A DNA stretch of 64,000 nt from Symbiodinium natans (taxonomy: Eukaryota > Sar > Dinophyceae > Suessiales > Symbiodiniaceae). Below, piece by piece: positions 12,374 through 23,997 of this stretch. Position 1 is the first letter of the stretch; every line of letters begins with the position of its first letter. The notes below the pieces were generated by a model. It was given only the letters and a program-made list of their open reading frames with translations. It ran no database searches and was not told the DNA's origin. Both the position numbers and the translations under genes were made by a program. Location of the stretch: contig CAJNDS010002765.1 of NCBI GenBank assembly GCA_905221605.1, positions 186,001 through 250,000 of the forward strand. The letters run 5' to 3'.

Positions 12374-15336
12374 GATTGATGAATGAATTGGCTGGTTGGA
12401 TAGGGCCTCACATCACTTTGGTATTTTGAAGTGCCTCACATGCATTCTTTCATTAGGGATGTTGAGACCTTGGAGTCTGTTAATTGGGGCTGCACGCTTG
12501 ATATCCGTGCTCTCGACCCAGTATCTTGCATCCTCAAGTGCTTTCCTAGGAACTTCATGACGTAGCTATATTTGGACATAGACCATTGGGTGAGATCTGA
12601 AGACGGGCTGCACATCAACCAGCACATAGCACTGTCATCCAGCTGCATCACAAGAGCCAGGGCCTCATCCTCGAACCATTCCAATTCACATGCTGTTGCC
12701 CTTCAGCTCTCCGACCCTGCGAAAACCTCTCGCAGGTTCTCGTTGATTCATTCTGAACGAGTGCAGTGTTTTGTGGTTTGTGTTGGCGCTTCTTGTGCCA
12801 CAAGCGCCTTGAAGTCCATGCGTAGTCTAGTGCTCATGTCTGTAGTTAGGTTCCGCACCGCCCTCAGAAGTAGGAGTGGCCTTCGTCTAGTCTAGCATGC
12901 TGCTGCCGCCCTCTTAAGCGGTTGGAGATGGAGCTAAGCAGCTAAGAGCCAGCCTCTACCAGATTTGAATTTGAACTGGAACTCTGAGCGCTGACTTCGA
13001 AGAAGGGTAGGGATGATAGTGATAGGGCAGGGCCAAGTCTGCTCCGCTTGTCTCATTGCGCTATATTGCTCTTGTTTCAGGCCACCACACCACTTCCACA
13101 GTGGGCTTCTTGGCGCAGTAAGCAGCAAGCTGTCAGCTTCTGGCAGCTTCGCTGGTACCTGCAAATCTGAGGGAAATTCGTCATGTCCTGCTTCAAGTGC
13201 GTTGCGTAAGTTGAGACAAAAGGTTTCAGCTTGCGTCTGTTGCATGTCGTGCTGCACTGCAGCATTGAAATTGATGACTGGTCAAGGCTTTCACATGTAA
13301 GTTCTTTTCTGTGAAGTCGTGGTGTGATTGTGTGAGAAGCCGCAAAGACACCAGTCTGCTACTCACTACGATTGGCATGCCCGGAGCATCTTCAGAGTAG
13401 TTGACTGTGCAAGATTGCATCTATGTTCTGAAATATGCCCGGGCAAAATCAGTGAACCAGCGGTGAAGGTGTGGCTGCTGACAGGACACACTTCTTCATC
13501 GTGTCCAGATTTAAAATCTTTTGTATTCTGCTTGAGCATTAGATTCATGCTGCGTTCATGCACTTGCGAGCTCAGCTGGTCAAGCATTTTCCATACCAGA
13601 CCTTACAATGTTCTGCTTGAGGCTGGTGAATCCGGAAGGCTGTTCTCAAGACTGGACTTGGTTCGGTGATCATCGGACATGAAGTAAGCAGCATGACCAC
13701 GGCTTTCGGGTCGTTACTTCAGAAAGAGAGCAGACGCTGTGCCTCGCAATGTGGCATCCTTAACCTGTTCCCTTTATGTACGATCTCTGGCGCAGAAGTG
13801 CCGCAGTTTGCAGTCCGAACCCTGGCATGCAGTTGCCTGGCTCTGCAAGCTTGAGGATTTTCATTTGCATGCGCGACTCTGTGAGAGTTAAGTACGCCAG
13901 CGGTGCGCAACTTTAGTCAGCGGTGCGCAGACCAAAGTGCTTGATAACAACGTTGCAATGTACTCTCAGGGCGCCGGTCCAAGTTGATGGCATGATGCTT
14001 GCGACTGCATGGCCGTATGGCCGTTGCGTGTTGGGTTCGGGTAATGCTGCTCCGTCTTCGGCACTTGGCTCTGAGTGCAGTGCACAGATCTTCACTAATT
14101 GCTGAACAATGGATTCTCGTAGCTTGGCCTGCGATGCAGCGAGCTCGGACCTTTGGCACCCCATGGGCACCATGAGTTGCGATTGGCATGGCGCCAGACC
14201 AAGGAATCCAAAGATGAGCCGCGCAGAGTTGGACTGGCCCGCTCTCTTCGTGTATGAGGAGGAGGCGCAGTGGCGCAGCAGGGTAAAACCACTGTAACCA
14301 GTGGTGCAAGCAGCAGTCACAGCAGACTTATGGATTGACGAACCCTTTGTGCAGTGGCTGGCGGCCCCTCCGACTCAAAAGGCCTGCTTTGTGTAGGCAA
14401 CGCGATAGCGGTATCTAAGAGACGGAGTGTGCAACGTGACACAGGCAAAGTTATGGCAGAAGTGTCCCGTAGAGCCGTTCTGTGACTCTCGCTTGGGGCC
14501 CTAGCTTCGCTGAGTTTCGTAGTTCTTCCGACTCAATTGGCATTTTTTTGGCCACATGTCTGCACGCCTCGGATGGCCTCAAGGCCTGCGGATTGCAGAC
14601 ACCAGCCTTGGGCGAGGGCAGACCGGACCAGTCTTGAAAGATGTTGACAACGTTGAACACGCACACACACACACACACCAAACGGAAGAAGTGCCAGGCT
14701 CATCGCTGCCTCTCCGGTGGGCGAGGGTGAAGTTCTCCTCGTGTGCCTCGCAGAGAGCGTAGAGATGTGTGGACTCTTTGCGCAGCAAAAAGAGCTGGAA
14801 ACTTCTCGTTTCTTTCTCAGGTGTCAGGCGCTGGTCATAGCGCCGCAGAAGGACCTCCAGGCATCTCTGACCTGCGAGATGCACTCGGAGTGGGCTTCTT
14901 TCAGTACAGGCGTATGCTGTGGAGAGATTGAGAAGTTGCCATGAGGCGGGCGGGCATTCAACGCTTGAGAACTTGTCATGTGCCGAGTCTCGTCAGGAGG
15001 AGTACCAAAATTTCATGTGCTTGCAGGGGGGCAGGGTCCCCAGAAAGCGTGATATGTTTGATGTTAGCTGTTTTTCACCCCTGAGCACACGATGCAGAGA
15101 ATTGTGCAGAAGCTGAAGCAGAGGAGCTCGCGAAGCGACACGCGCCTCCGTGCTGGCTCTGGCCTCTCAGATCCTCTCAGGGCGACTGAAGCCTTATGTC
15201 GCATAGAATAGTCAGTGGAGGATAAGAAGTGTCTCAACCTGCACCTCTTCGCTGAGGACCAGGACTTACGAAACTGGATAGGTCCTCTTCCCAGGCATTC
15301 GCCTTGGAGTTTTCTTGGTGCTCGTTGCTTTCGGGC
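12374..15336. other. No gene assigned; CA microsatellite and weak exon candidates
   Basis: A CA dinucleotide run lies at about 14661-14678. Open stretches occur on both strands. The segment 14821-14900 reads CQALVIAPQKDLQASLTCEM, and 15109-15150 holds an acidic helix (AENCAEAEAEELAKR). Both could be upstream exons of the SET gene. A minus-strand frame at 12934-13257 also looks protein-like but overlaps plus-strand frames of equal quality. No confident boundaries. Confidence 0.3.
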
Positions 15337-16726
15337 AAGTCTGGAGAGGCCCAGAGAGGGTCCAGGCCGCGAGGTGGATGCAAAGAGGGTCGAGCGAGCC
15401 TCTGCCCAAGTGGCCCTCCGGCCTTCCGAAAAGTTTGAAAAGAAGATCCCAAGTCTGCAGGTCCTTCATCTGAACTCCGTGACCAAAGATGTTCTTGTTC
15501 ACACTGGAGCAGCTGATCGAAACCCTGAGTGCGTCTCCTACATCTCCTACATGAGCATGGGAGCCAAGCTAGCAGCTAGCTTCGGTGCTGGGGCCTTCAC
15601 AAGGTGTGGGCTTTGGCTGTTGCCTTCGCTTATCAACCATTCCTGCCAGCCGAATGCGCTTGCCTCAAGTGCAGAAGACGGTGACGTGGTGAAGTGGTGA
15701 AGAAGTGGTGCGAGTGACAGGTGGTGGAGCAGTTTCTGGGCGACCTCCTTTTGCTCCGTGCAGCCAGAGCTCTGGCCCCCGGCGAGGCCAACTGCTCCCG
15801 AACTCATGTGTCTCCGCATTTCCCATTGCCTCTGGTTCAGGAATTGCTGATGTCGCTTCGTGGCCGCAAGGATTTACCGCCAGTTTCAGCTGCAAGATGC
15901 TGCATGAAAGTGCTTTCAGAATGCATTCTGAAGGTATGTGTCAACTCTGCAGTCTGAAGCCGAGCTGGTTCGACAAGTAAAGCTGTCCTACTCGTGTGCT
16001 GGCCCGTTGGCCCGTTGAGGCCCAGACATGTGCGCCAAAAATGCCTCCAAGACACGTTCCATTTCTCGTGCCACTCAGATTTGCATTCTGCATGAGTTCT
16101 GCAAGCAGTTTTTGCCTCCTTTTGCTGCAATTGACCTCATTTGCAAGGCTCATGTACGCGATGTACTCTGGAGGCTGGGCAGCGTGCAAAGGGACGAGAG
16201 CATGCTGCATGCTGCTCTCGTTCATTGTGAAAGGCAGCTTTGCTGGATGTCAGCGAGGCCGTTTTAACTGTGCACTCATACTCTGTACAATCATGTACTG
16301 CATACAGTGTGCCCCACCTTCTTTCCTTCTTTTGTTTGCCAGGTGCAGCCGGTCCTGGAGCAGCTTGACATGCTTGTCAGCTCCGGGCAAACACTTCCTG
16401 AGGACCCCACTGCCGCGTCATTGGAGTGCTCGAGTCTGCATGAGCACCCTGTTCGGCAGTTCTTGAACCGTCTCGAAGAACTTGCACGACACTGCCGGCA
16501 GGCAAGGGAAGCATCAGACATGCGTGAAAGTCTTGGACATTTCGTCGTAGCTGTCCGTCCGGCTGTCCAGATAATTGCCGGTGCCCTTCTTTCACCTCCA
16601 GGCAGGGTTTTTTGATGTTTTTTGCAGGAAGCCAGCGGGATGACGGGGGTCTTTTTGTTCGGAGGCAAAGCTCTGGCAAAGTCTGAGGAGCGCCTGCTTA
16701 CTGCGCTTGAGCCTCGAGTCACTTGA
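15337..16726 (+). CDS. SET-domain protein (probable lysine methyltransferase), partial
   Basis: The key exon ends at 15655 with CGLWLLPSLINHSCQPN, the NHSCxPN motif that forms the S-adenosylmethionine and active-site pseudoknot in SET domains. It joins through a GC donor to 15721-15786, which reads FLGDLLLLRAARALAPGE and matches the 'RAxRDIxxGEE' strand near the end of the domain. A further GC donor joins it to 15841-15870 (ELLMSLRGRK). Later candidate exons are from 16343 (VQPVLEQLDMLVSSG) and 16628-16726, ending in a stop. Upstream, the exon contains KIPSLQVLHLNSVTKD, compatible with the middle of a SMYD-type or TPR-SET protein. The substrate cannot be told. Post-SET cysteines were not located with confidence. 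The 5' end is missing. Confidence 0.7.
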
Positions 16727-17025
16727 GAGACTCGCAATACTCTGTGAAATACTCTGTGATGTGCGACCGATCTGCCTGAGGTCCTTCCTGCCAGTTTTCA
16801 TGGGTCTTGCGTTTGCGAGGACCAAGGGCTCCACTTGTGCTTTCGACCAGGTTGTCATGCTTGGCCCTCATGCTGCATGAGAGGAAGCGCACGGGTGCGA
16901 GTACGTGACAGCCCAAGAGCAGACCAAGGACTTGGGGCTCATCTTCTCTGCTTCTGCTGTCAGGAAAGTGCTGGAAGCATACTCCGCCTGCACAGCTCTG
17001 CTGGCCCGACCCTTTGTCTTGAAGC

Positions 17026-18247
17026 GTGTGGTGTGGCATTTTCTCCTTCCTACTTCCTAGGCCGAAGTGCATCAGGGAAGCATGTGCCTTGCATGCACAA
17101 GTTCCTTCAAAGTTGGCCGAAAGCTGTCGGGCTCCAGCTCGCAGGTACCACTTGCATTGGACATTGGAGACAGCGTTGCAGGCCTTTGGGCCTTTGGGTC
17201 TGCCATGGGGAAAAGGATGGAAAAGGCGAATGCTTCAGCTTCAGAAAGACCAGGCCCAGCCTCAAGCCGACCAAGACGAGTCTGCCGAGTCTGCCGAGTC
17301 TGCCAACGAGCGCAAGAAGCTGAGTCTTGACGCTCTGCAGTCGCAGCCCCAGCAGGGAGACCAGTACAGCACAGTACAACGTACAGCTACGGCACAAGGT
17401 AAACTTTGAGACTTCGTGTTGTATGTACTGTAGGTGCTGCTACAAGTTTGCCGCGCCTGACCGCTCGGATCCAACCTTACCAACCATCGAGACTTCGTGT
17501 TTCTTTCACAGTCCCAGAGCTGGGCTCTAATGTGTGCTGGTGAGGTTTGCGAGGCGTTGGCAGCTAAAGCTGGTTGGCCAAAGGCAGAATTCGTCTGCTG
17601 CAGATCTCCTTCAGAGGTCTACAGAGTCTCGCCTGTCTTGTCTTGCCGAGTCCAGGAATTGGTGGAGACTGCATCACCCTCACTTGACTTGCTTCGGGAG
17701 GCATGCTCATCTCAGTCATTCATACAAGGTAATTAGGATTTCGTGGCGATGGAGAGTCGCTTTTTTTGCGGAGGCAAGTCTCGGCAGCTGCACAGGATGG
17801 AAGTACTCTGTGGAGAGGGCCCGAAGCTCAGGAAGTGCTCGTCGATGCTGAAGACAGGTTGATATATTCGTCCATCATGTCAGGAGCAGAAGTTCATTTG
17901 CGTGGCCATCATGCTGCCCGAAGGCCCGGACTCGAGGAACATGAGAGTCGTTGAGATAGGCGAATGGAACTGAGGTCTTGGACCGACTGACGCCACTCTT
18001 GATCTCGCACCCGAGGAAGTCCGAGTGGTCCGTCCCCGCATGTGAGTTTAATCAAATGACTGCCTCCTAGCCATGGCAGGTTGCAGCCGGACATCCACAC
18101 CTCGTCATCCCTCTTCCGGCACGAGCTCATGCCTCATCCGAACTAGGTGACGCGCGATGGCTTGTGTCGCATGAGCATGAACTTGTTGTCAAGGTCAACA
18201 CAGACGACGCTGCGCCTGCCAAGTACAAGAGGCTCCTGTTTTATTGA
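17026..18247 (+). CDS. Candidate exons of an unidentified gene ending at 18247
   Basis: Around 17232-17409 an open frame reads QADQDESAESAESANERKK, which comes from a nine-base DNA repeat. From about 17536 a frame reads EALAAKAGWPKAEFVCC and continues with VQELVETASPSLDLLREA. At 18080-18247, after a GGCAG acceptor, a 55-codon frame reads GHPHLVIPLPARAHASSELG and then HELVVKVNTDDAAPAKYKR before a stop. The last exon is the most convincing. I do not recognise a family, and links between the exons are not proven; they could belong to two genes. Confidence 0.4.
17273..17307. repeat. Nine-base tandem repeat within a candidate exon
   Basis: The unit gagtctgcc is repeated three times with a partial copy at each edge, coding for serine-alanine-glutamate units in the acidic frame. 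Confidence 0.75.
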
Positions 18248-20362
18248 CTCGTTTTTTCGATGTTCTTGGCTGCTGCTTTGGCAAGGAGTGAGCGGAAGTT
18301 CTTGCTTCAGCCCCTGCCCCACATTCAACGATGGTTATGATGGACGGTCCATGCACACCTGAGTGTCCAAGGCTGCCAACGTCATGATGGACGGTGCCAC
18401 AAGTCCCGCGAGTGCCTCCACGTGGGCCCTACAAGTGCCCTGCAAGTGCGCAACAAGCCCTCGCGGAGGCCGAGAAGAGGGAGCGAGGGTGCTGGCACGC
18501 CCTGTGCAGCCACATGCAAGGCTCGGAGGAGCGGCCCGGTACGAGGGGTCATGAGCAAACGGATTACGGAGGGCAACGTCACGAAGCCAAACATGCCGGA
18601 TGTGGGAGTGAGAAGGCAGATGAGACGAGCTTTGGAGGGTCACAGAGGTCAGGGCGGCGCCGCCCAGAGATTCACCAGAGCCTGAAGGTTGCATCAGATT
18701 GCCTGGAGCATCGAGAAGATGCAACACGGAATTTCCGATGTGCAGACTTTGGCGCTTTCATGACATGACGTGGCACATGACGAAAAGTGCCAGAGCAACT
18801 GCAGTAACTCAGTAATGATGGCTTCTAGAAGCTGTGTCCCCTGCGCTATGTGGCTATGCTCCATGAGTGCAAGTTGATCTTTTGTGTCAGCTGCGTGTCT
18901 CAAGTCCAGCGGGCACACCCTCCGTCTTGAAGCATTGATCAGACCTCCCAAACGTCTCAGCTTCCAGCATGTACTCGCCCCTAGTTGCCCCAGCTTAGAA
19001 TGGATCCTTTTACACACGAGTCTGCATGACTGATGGCCCAGAGGGCTTCTGCACTATGTCCTTATGGGCTTGGGCTGTGAGCTCCTCAGAAAAAGCTACT
19101 AATTGGGGGCTTGATTTTGGGACGGATTTGGACGCCTGACCTTGTTCCGAGGCTCGGTGGAGGTGGCACGAGCGGCCGTTTGTGAGGTGCCGCAGTTCGA
19201 GAAGGGCACATGAAAGGATGCTGATTCTGTGAAACTCTGGCTCCTGCGTACTGCCATCTAAGTCCTGCAATTGCGTCGACGACCAGTCGGAGGTGCACGT
19301 GGTGTTATGTCAATGATTCGCGAATGTTTCTGGGGTGCCGGCTGGTCAAGCTCTCAAGCTCAGGGAAACCGAGTCTGGGCGTCTGGATCCCAGCATCTTC
19401 AGTGAGATAGCTCAGGTAACGCCTCCAATGAACTTCATTGCTCTTGGGTCAGGCAGGGTTGCTTCAGCCGATCCTCTCTGGACAGCAGAGACGAGGACAA
19501 CACATTTGGGCACCTTGCATGCGCATCCTTTGTCTTCCGCCTTCATGATGTGTGCCAGGGTGCTACCTTCGACCATCCGCATCCGCTCTTGTGCCGAGCT
19601 CAGCCTAGCTCAGCCTAGCTCAGTGGACTTTCTGCCAGGGGTGCAGGGGACCCACCGAGTTGCTTGCCCAGGTGCCGAAGTCGTGAGGCAGCATACCCCA
19701 GAGCTATCAGGAGCTGGTCAAGCTGTGCTGATTGTTCTGCGCAAGGATACCACGCCTCGTGGTCCAACTCCTCCCTGGGCCGTGCATGCTTACGAGAGTG
19801 AGCAAGAGACTCAAGTGCCAAATGCCTGTCCCAATAGTAGCAATAAGATCGTAAGGATTCCCCTGTTAGGGACTCTTGTCCCATGGGCATCCCTTGATAA
19901 CATTCGCAGGTGTTGGGTAGAGTGAACTGTTCACCTGCATGGGGACTCCGCATCTTAGAATGTTTCATGCAAGGCCTGTGGACAAAACATCCACCGGGGC
20001 TACGCCACCTAGGACCTGGTGCCAGATTCGGCTTGCTTTTGATTTTCAGGGCTTGGTTTGTAGCAGTCGTCGCACCCCACCTAGGACCTAGGACTTTGCA
20101 AAAAGCTGATCCGACTTGCTGTGATTGCTGTCCTGCTAGCTCTGAATAGGACGCTTGCCCCGACTCGCTGCTCGCCCCCTGGCCTACCTGAGGAGAAAGC
20201 GTGAAGCAATGTGAGGCAAGCTGAAGTGCACGGCAGCCTGAAAGTCGCTTTTGTGAGGAGCTGGATCAAACTCACCATCAACCTGGACTTCTAGTGGTGC
20301 CTCATGCGGTTCTCTTGAGCGCCAAGAGACTTCCGCTGACCTTCCCAATGCTTTTCCTGCAG
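18248..20362. other. Open stretches without recognisable protein
   Basis: A 196-codon plus-strand frame occupies 19335-19925. It includes VVRQHTPELSGAGQAVLIV, but it crosses likely acceptors and a 12-base duplication (ctcagcctag unit, 19598-19623). Its composition is not clearly coding. Around 18460-18770 all three plus frames stay open. I assign no gene. Confidence 0.3.
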
Positions 20363-21506
20363 GCTTTGGGCGCTGGCTTCTGTCGTGACATGTTTCGTGC
20401 TGCTCGCACGGGTGACGACACCTTGTTGGAGAAGCTGCTGCAGCCTCAGGGGGACCTGGCATGGAGATGCTATGGCTTCGTGTCTCTGGCTCGACTAAGG
20501 ATCAAGCGGGCTTACAGCTCTCACCCTGTTGCTTGGTCCGTAGCGATGTCGCTGCAGGTCCAAGCCAGCTGTTTGATTTGAACCGAAGCAGTTGCAAGGT
20601 TCACGACCCATCCACATCTGCATTGGATGAGGGGACTGCAGAGGACCTTGGGTGGGACCACAGCAGAAAGGAAGATTCTCTACCCGTCTTTCCAAACTCA
20701 GAAAATCATGCAACATTTCCGTATATGGACTCCCTCGACGCTTTCAAGATGCCAGATGTCCACGAATTGTTAAAGTATTATATGATGGAGCTGGGCAGTG
20801 ATGCACCAGCATGCGCCCTGCTTGCCGATGCTTCTGCCTCTTTGCCACGCGCAGTCTACTCGTGCAGATGTGTGCAGTACCTCCGCACGATACACCGTTG
20901 TGCATGAAATACACGCACACGCACAAAGTCTCGAAATGCGAAGACATACGAATATTGCTTTGGGTCATAGATCAACTTGTGCTCTCTCGCCCCTCGTTGG
21001 CGTGCAGAGCCTTTGGTTCAAAGTTCGTTGCGTCGCAGGAGGTGTCCAATATGCTGAGTCGAAGTCCCAGCACATGCCAGAACACCGCAGGGCTCCGCAG
21101 GGCAATGCAGGGCCATGCAGAGCACTGGCCACATCTTAGTCACTGCTGCTTCGAGGCTTTGCTAGAGATGTCGGTACAGGAGAGACGCTGGGACCCCAGA
21201 GACACTTTCTCAGTGAGCCTGAAGCCTTGACAGCTGCTTGAACACGTGTTGAACACCCGTACTGCAGGTTGTTGGGAGCAGCGGCCAGGAATGGCGAAGC
21301 CCAAGTTGCCGCGCTTCCCAAAATAGCAATCATGCAGGGCCGACTGGGCCACGATTTAATAGCGGTTGTGAAAGTGTTGTGTAACGTGATCATCTTTTTT
21401 AATTCCGTGCACAAGAGCTTGTGTCGCCCAGGTAAAGCTGCTGCTGCTGCGCTCTGCCAATCCCACTGTCTCCGACAGCCGGGGTCGTGTTGCGGCAGCA
21501 GCTAAG
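20363..21506 (+). CDS. Ankyrin-type repeat protein, partial
   Basis: The first exon starts at 20363 after a TGCAG acceptor and reads MFRAARTGDDTLLEKLLQPQ, the usual opening helix of an ankyrin array. A second exon, 21268-21304, reads LLGAAARNGEAQ. It joins through a GT donor to 21432-21506, reading VKLLLLRSANPTVSDSRGRV. Together the last two give the pattern 'AAxxGxxxxVKLLLxxxANPxxxDxxGR', a standard ankyrin unit. Between 20460 and 20900 a long open frame (SENHATFPYMDSLDAFKMPD region) may be intron or another exon. It is not obviously part of the ankyrin gene at 1.3-3.5 kb. Start and end are not found. Confidence 0.6.
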
Positions 21507-22856
21507 CCTTGGATTCCCTTTCTGGTCTTTTTTGATGGGGTTCCCAGCATAGATCATCGATTCCTGAGGATCCCCCGGAATCCCATGGATCTTGCAGAGG
21601 TATGGCGCTTCATCGCGCCGCCGAAGGAGGTGATTTGTGCCGACCTGAGGTTCGGGCAGGGCTGAGTTGAGGGCCCCCATTGTTCAAGTTTGCCCAAGTT
21701 GGCTTCAGGCTCACAACCCTCCTGGTGCTGGATCGCTTGCAAAGTGCTGATCGCTTCCTGTCGGTTACGGACCTGCAACGACGGTCGCATTGATTAAGCT
21801 TGAAGTTAGCAGTGCGAGCCGATGCGCACATGAAGCCGAGCCTCTTCATATGCCTCTTCATGTCTCTTCAATGCACCTGAACACGATCACACGAGTGCGA
21901 GGATTTCGTTGACAACCATGGCGAGACTCCTGGCGTGGTTGCTTCTGCTGCAGGCAGCAACGCAGTCTGTGGAGCCTTGGAGGCCGGGTCTCCCAAGATC
22001 TGCTGCTGGACTGCTGGTGCTTTCATGTGCTTTCACAAGTGTGAGTTTTAGTCCCTCTGTGCAACGCGTGCGGCGCGCACACGTTGCTGTGCCTCGAGCC
22101 TTCTAGCAGCTTCTAGCAATGTTGACCTTTCCTCCGAGAACTTCTCCTGAACCATCCTTCATGCCTTTCATAGCTGGCCCGCCTCAGTGGCACTAGTCAA
22201 AGGTGCACGTTCACAGAGATTCTTGCATGAGTCTTCAGACTCTTGGTGGGATTCAAAGATTGTCAGGTCTTCGGAGACATGCAGCTCAATGCGGAGCAGC
22301 AGTACATCGGTCAGCTCAGGAAGCCAGGCAACTTGTATTGATGATTTTGTGCCCCAGCAGAATACTGAGGAGCTTCTTTCGTTTGCAGGCGTGCACAGCG
22401 ACATCCTGGCTTCCTTGAACCTTGGGTCTCGGACTTCCGTGTTACCCAGCTTGCGAGTCTCTCACCGGAGATTGCTGTAGAACGATGAGGCCCGAAGATA
22501 GCGCTGCTTCGCTGCAGAGTTTGAAAGAGGCGGCGCAGCATCCACACACTGACGACACCCAAAACAATCAAAGCGCCCAGGGTGCGCCTGGATATCCGTC
22601 AGCACCCGTCAGGCCTCACTGGGATCAATCTTGGTGCCAAAGATCTGGCCTCAAGCCCAGGCCTGTAGCTACTATGGCACTCACTGGGGGGCTGTCTTGG
22701 CTGCGTGGCAGGCTGCCTTTCATCTCGAGGATGAACTCGACAAGGTCGGAGAGGATGTGAGCAGCCTGAGCATGGTTTGTGCAGAGATGTGCAGAGGCTT
22801 TCCAGGGGGTGCACCAGGCTGAGGACGTGCACTGTGCCTTACTTCGCCTTGGTACG
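21507..22856. other. Unassigned; possible exons
   Basis: At 21918 an ATG opens a frame reading MARLLAWLLLLQAATQS, which looks like a signal peptide, but it ends after about 60 codons with no clear donor. At 22680-22822 a helical frame reads AAWQAAFHLEDELDKVGED. Neither can be tied to a recognised gene. Confidence 0.3.
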
Positions 22857-23997
22857 TGTGCAGAGCGTGACACCTGAATCGCGCGTATTGGGGGAGGAGT
22901 TGCTGATGAAGGCCAGCTGGAAGCCTAGCGAGTGCACGCCCAAGAAATCTGTGCTCTTTCGTGGCGGCGTCCTTGTGGTGCCGAGAATGTGGCAAGATGC
23001 ACTTGGGTCTTCTCAGGTTCGGCCTTCTCCCAGGACTGACTGACGTTGCATGTTGCATGTTGGTTTCTTCTCAGGCCATTTCCTGTGATGTGCGATGCCT
23101 GGTTGCAGCACGCAGGACTGAAGCAAGTTGTTCGCACAATTGATCTGAGAGTCCGCTGGCAGAGGCTGTGTGTGTGTGGGTGCGTGTGACAGTTTGCCGA
23201 ATTCAATTTTTGCAAATGTCGCAGGCGGCCAGTGAGCCTTGCAGTATGTGATGTTTAGCAAGGTGTGCACGTCTGTAGAATCTAAAAACCCCAAAGATCT
23301 TCTGAAAGCTTGCGCTGACTGGCTTCGTCTTCTCCTTTTGAATATTGCAATCTGCAACCGAGGTAGTTTCAAGTCAGAGTGAGGATTGCATTACTGTGGG
23401 TGTGGGGGTGTGGGGTGGGTGGGGTGGTGGGTGTGCGCGTGCTCCTGTGCGTGTGCGCGTGCGTGTGCGTGTGCGGGTGCGGGTGCGGGTGCGCATGCGC
23501 GTGCGCTTGCGCGTGTGCTTGTGCGAGTGCGCGTGCGCGCACGCGGGTGTGTGGGTGTGTGTGTGTGTGTGTGTGCGGGTGCACGACACGTGCGTGGGCA
23601 TGTAACGATAGCTGGCTTGTCTGAGTTCCTGCCTATTGGAGCGCCTCATCGAGCCACAATTCCTCCACCGCCACCTAAGTTCGCCTGCTGCGTAAGCATA
23701 TGCTCGAGAACAGGCAAAGCAATCCCCGAAGAGCGATGCCATATCAGTTTTTTTTCTCACGATCTTAGTGCATGCGTGCATCTTTTTCTCAGCTTAGCGG
23801 CTTATCGTACACCAGCGGCACCAATGCGCGTGTTGTCAGGCTCAGAATCGATGCCGTGACCGGCACGGACGCGGTGCGCAAGAGACATTTTTTTCGCCTT
23901 TTTGTCAGAGACATCTCAGTGGTTTCGGTGACACCTCCACATCTTGCCATGATCGAAAGAGTACAGTGCCGAGAGGCCCTGGATGATTTCTGGCAAA
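22857..23997 (+). CDS. Unidentified gene, four exon candidates
   Basis: An exon ending near 22988 reads SRVLGEELLMKASWKPSE and then SVLFRGGVLVVPRM. It joins in phase through a GT donor to 23075-23164 (MCDAWLQHAGLKQVVRTIDL) and then through a GC donor to an exon starting at 23840 (RLRIDAVTGTDA). A later piece near 23970 reads CREALDDFWQTHLSAARMV. The agreement of phase at two junctions makes the middle part solid. I do not recognise the family. The intron 23165-23839 contains a long GT/GC-rich simple repeat. Confidence 0.55.
23397..23590. repeat. Long alternating purine-pyrimidine (GT/GC) tract
   Basis: Nearly 190 bases consist of gt, gc and ggt words, including gtgcgtgtgcg and gcgcatgcgc runs and a final TG microsatellite. 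Such alternating sequence can adopt left-handed Z-DNA. It sits inside an intron of the surrounding gene. Confidence 0.9.

Noticed and set aside
13440-13500. P-type ATPase-like motif (AVKVWLLTGH)
   Set aside because: The conserved TGD is replaced and nothing around it fits the family.
23369-23860. Long frames rich in HTHT, RVRV and CVCV across the GT/GC tract
   Set aside because: They are translations of a simple repeat that lies within an intron.
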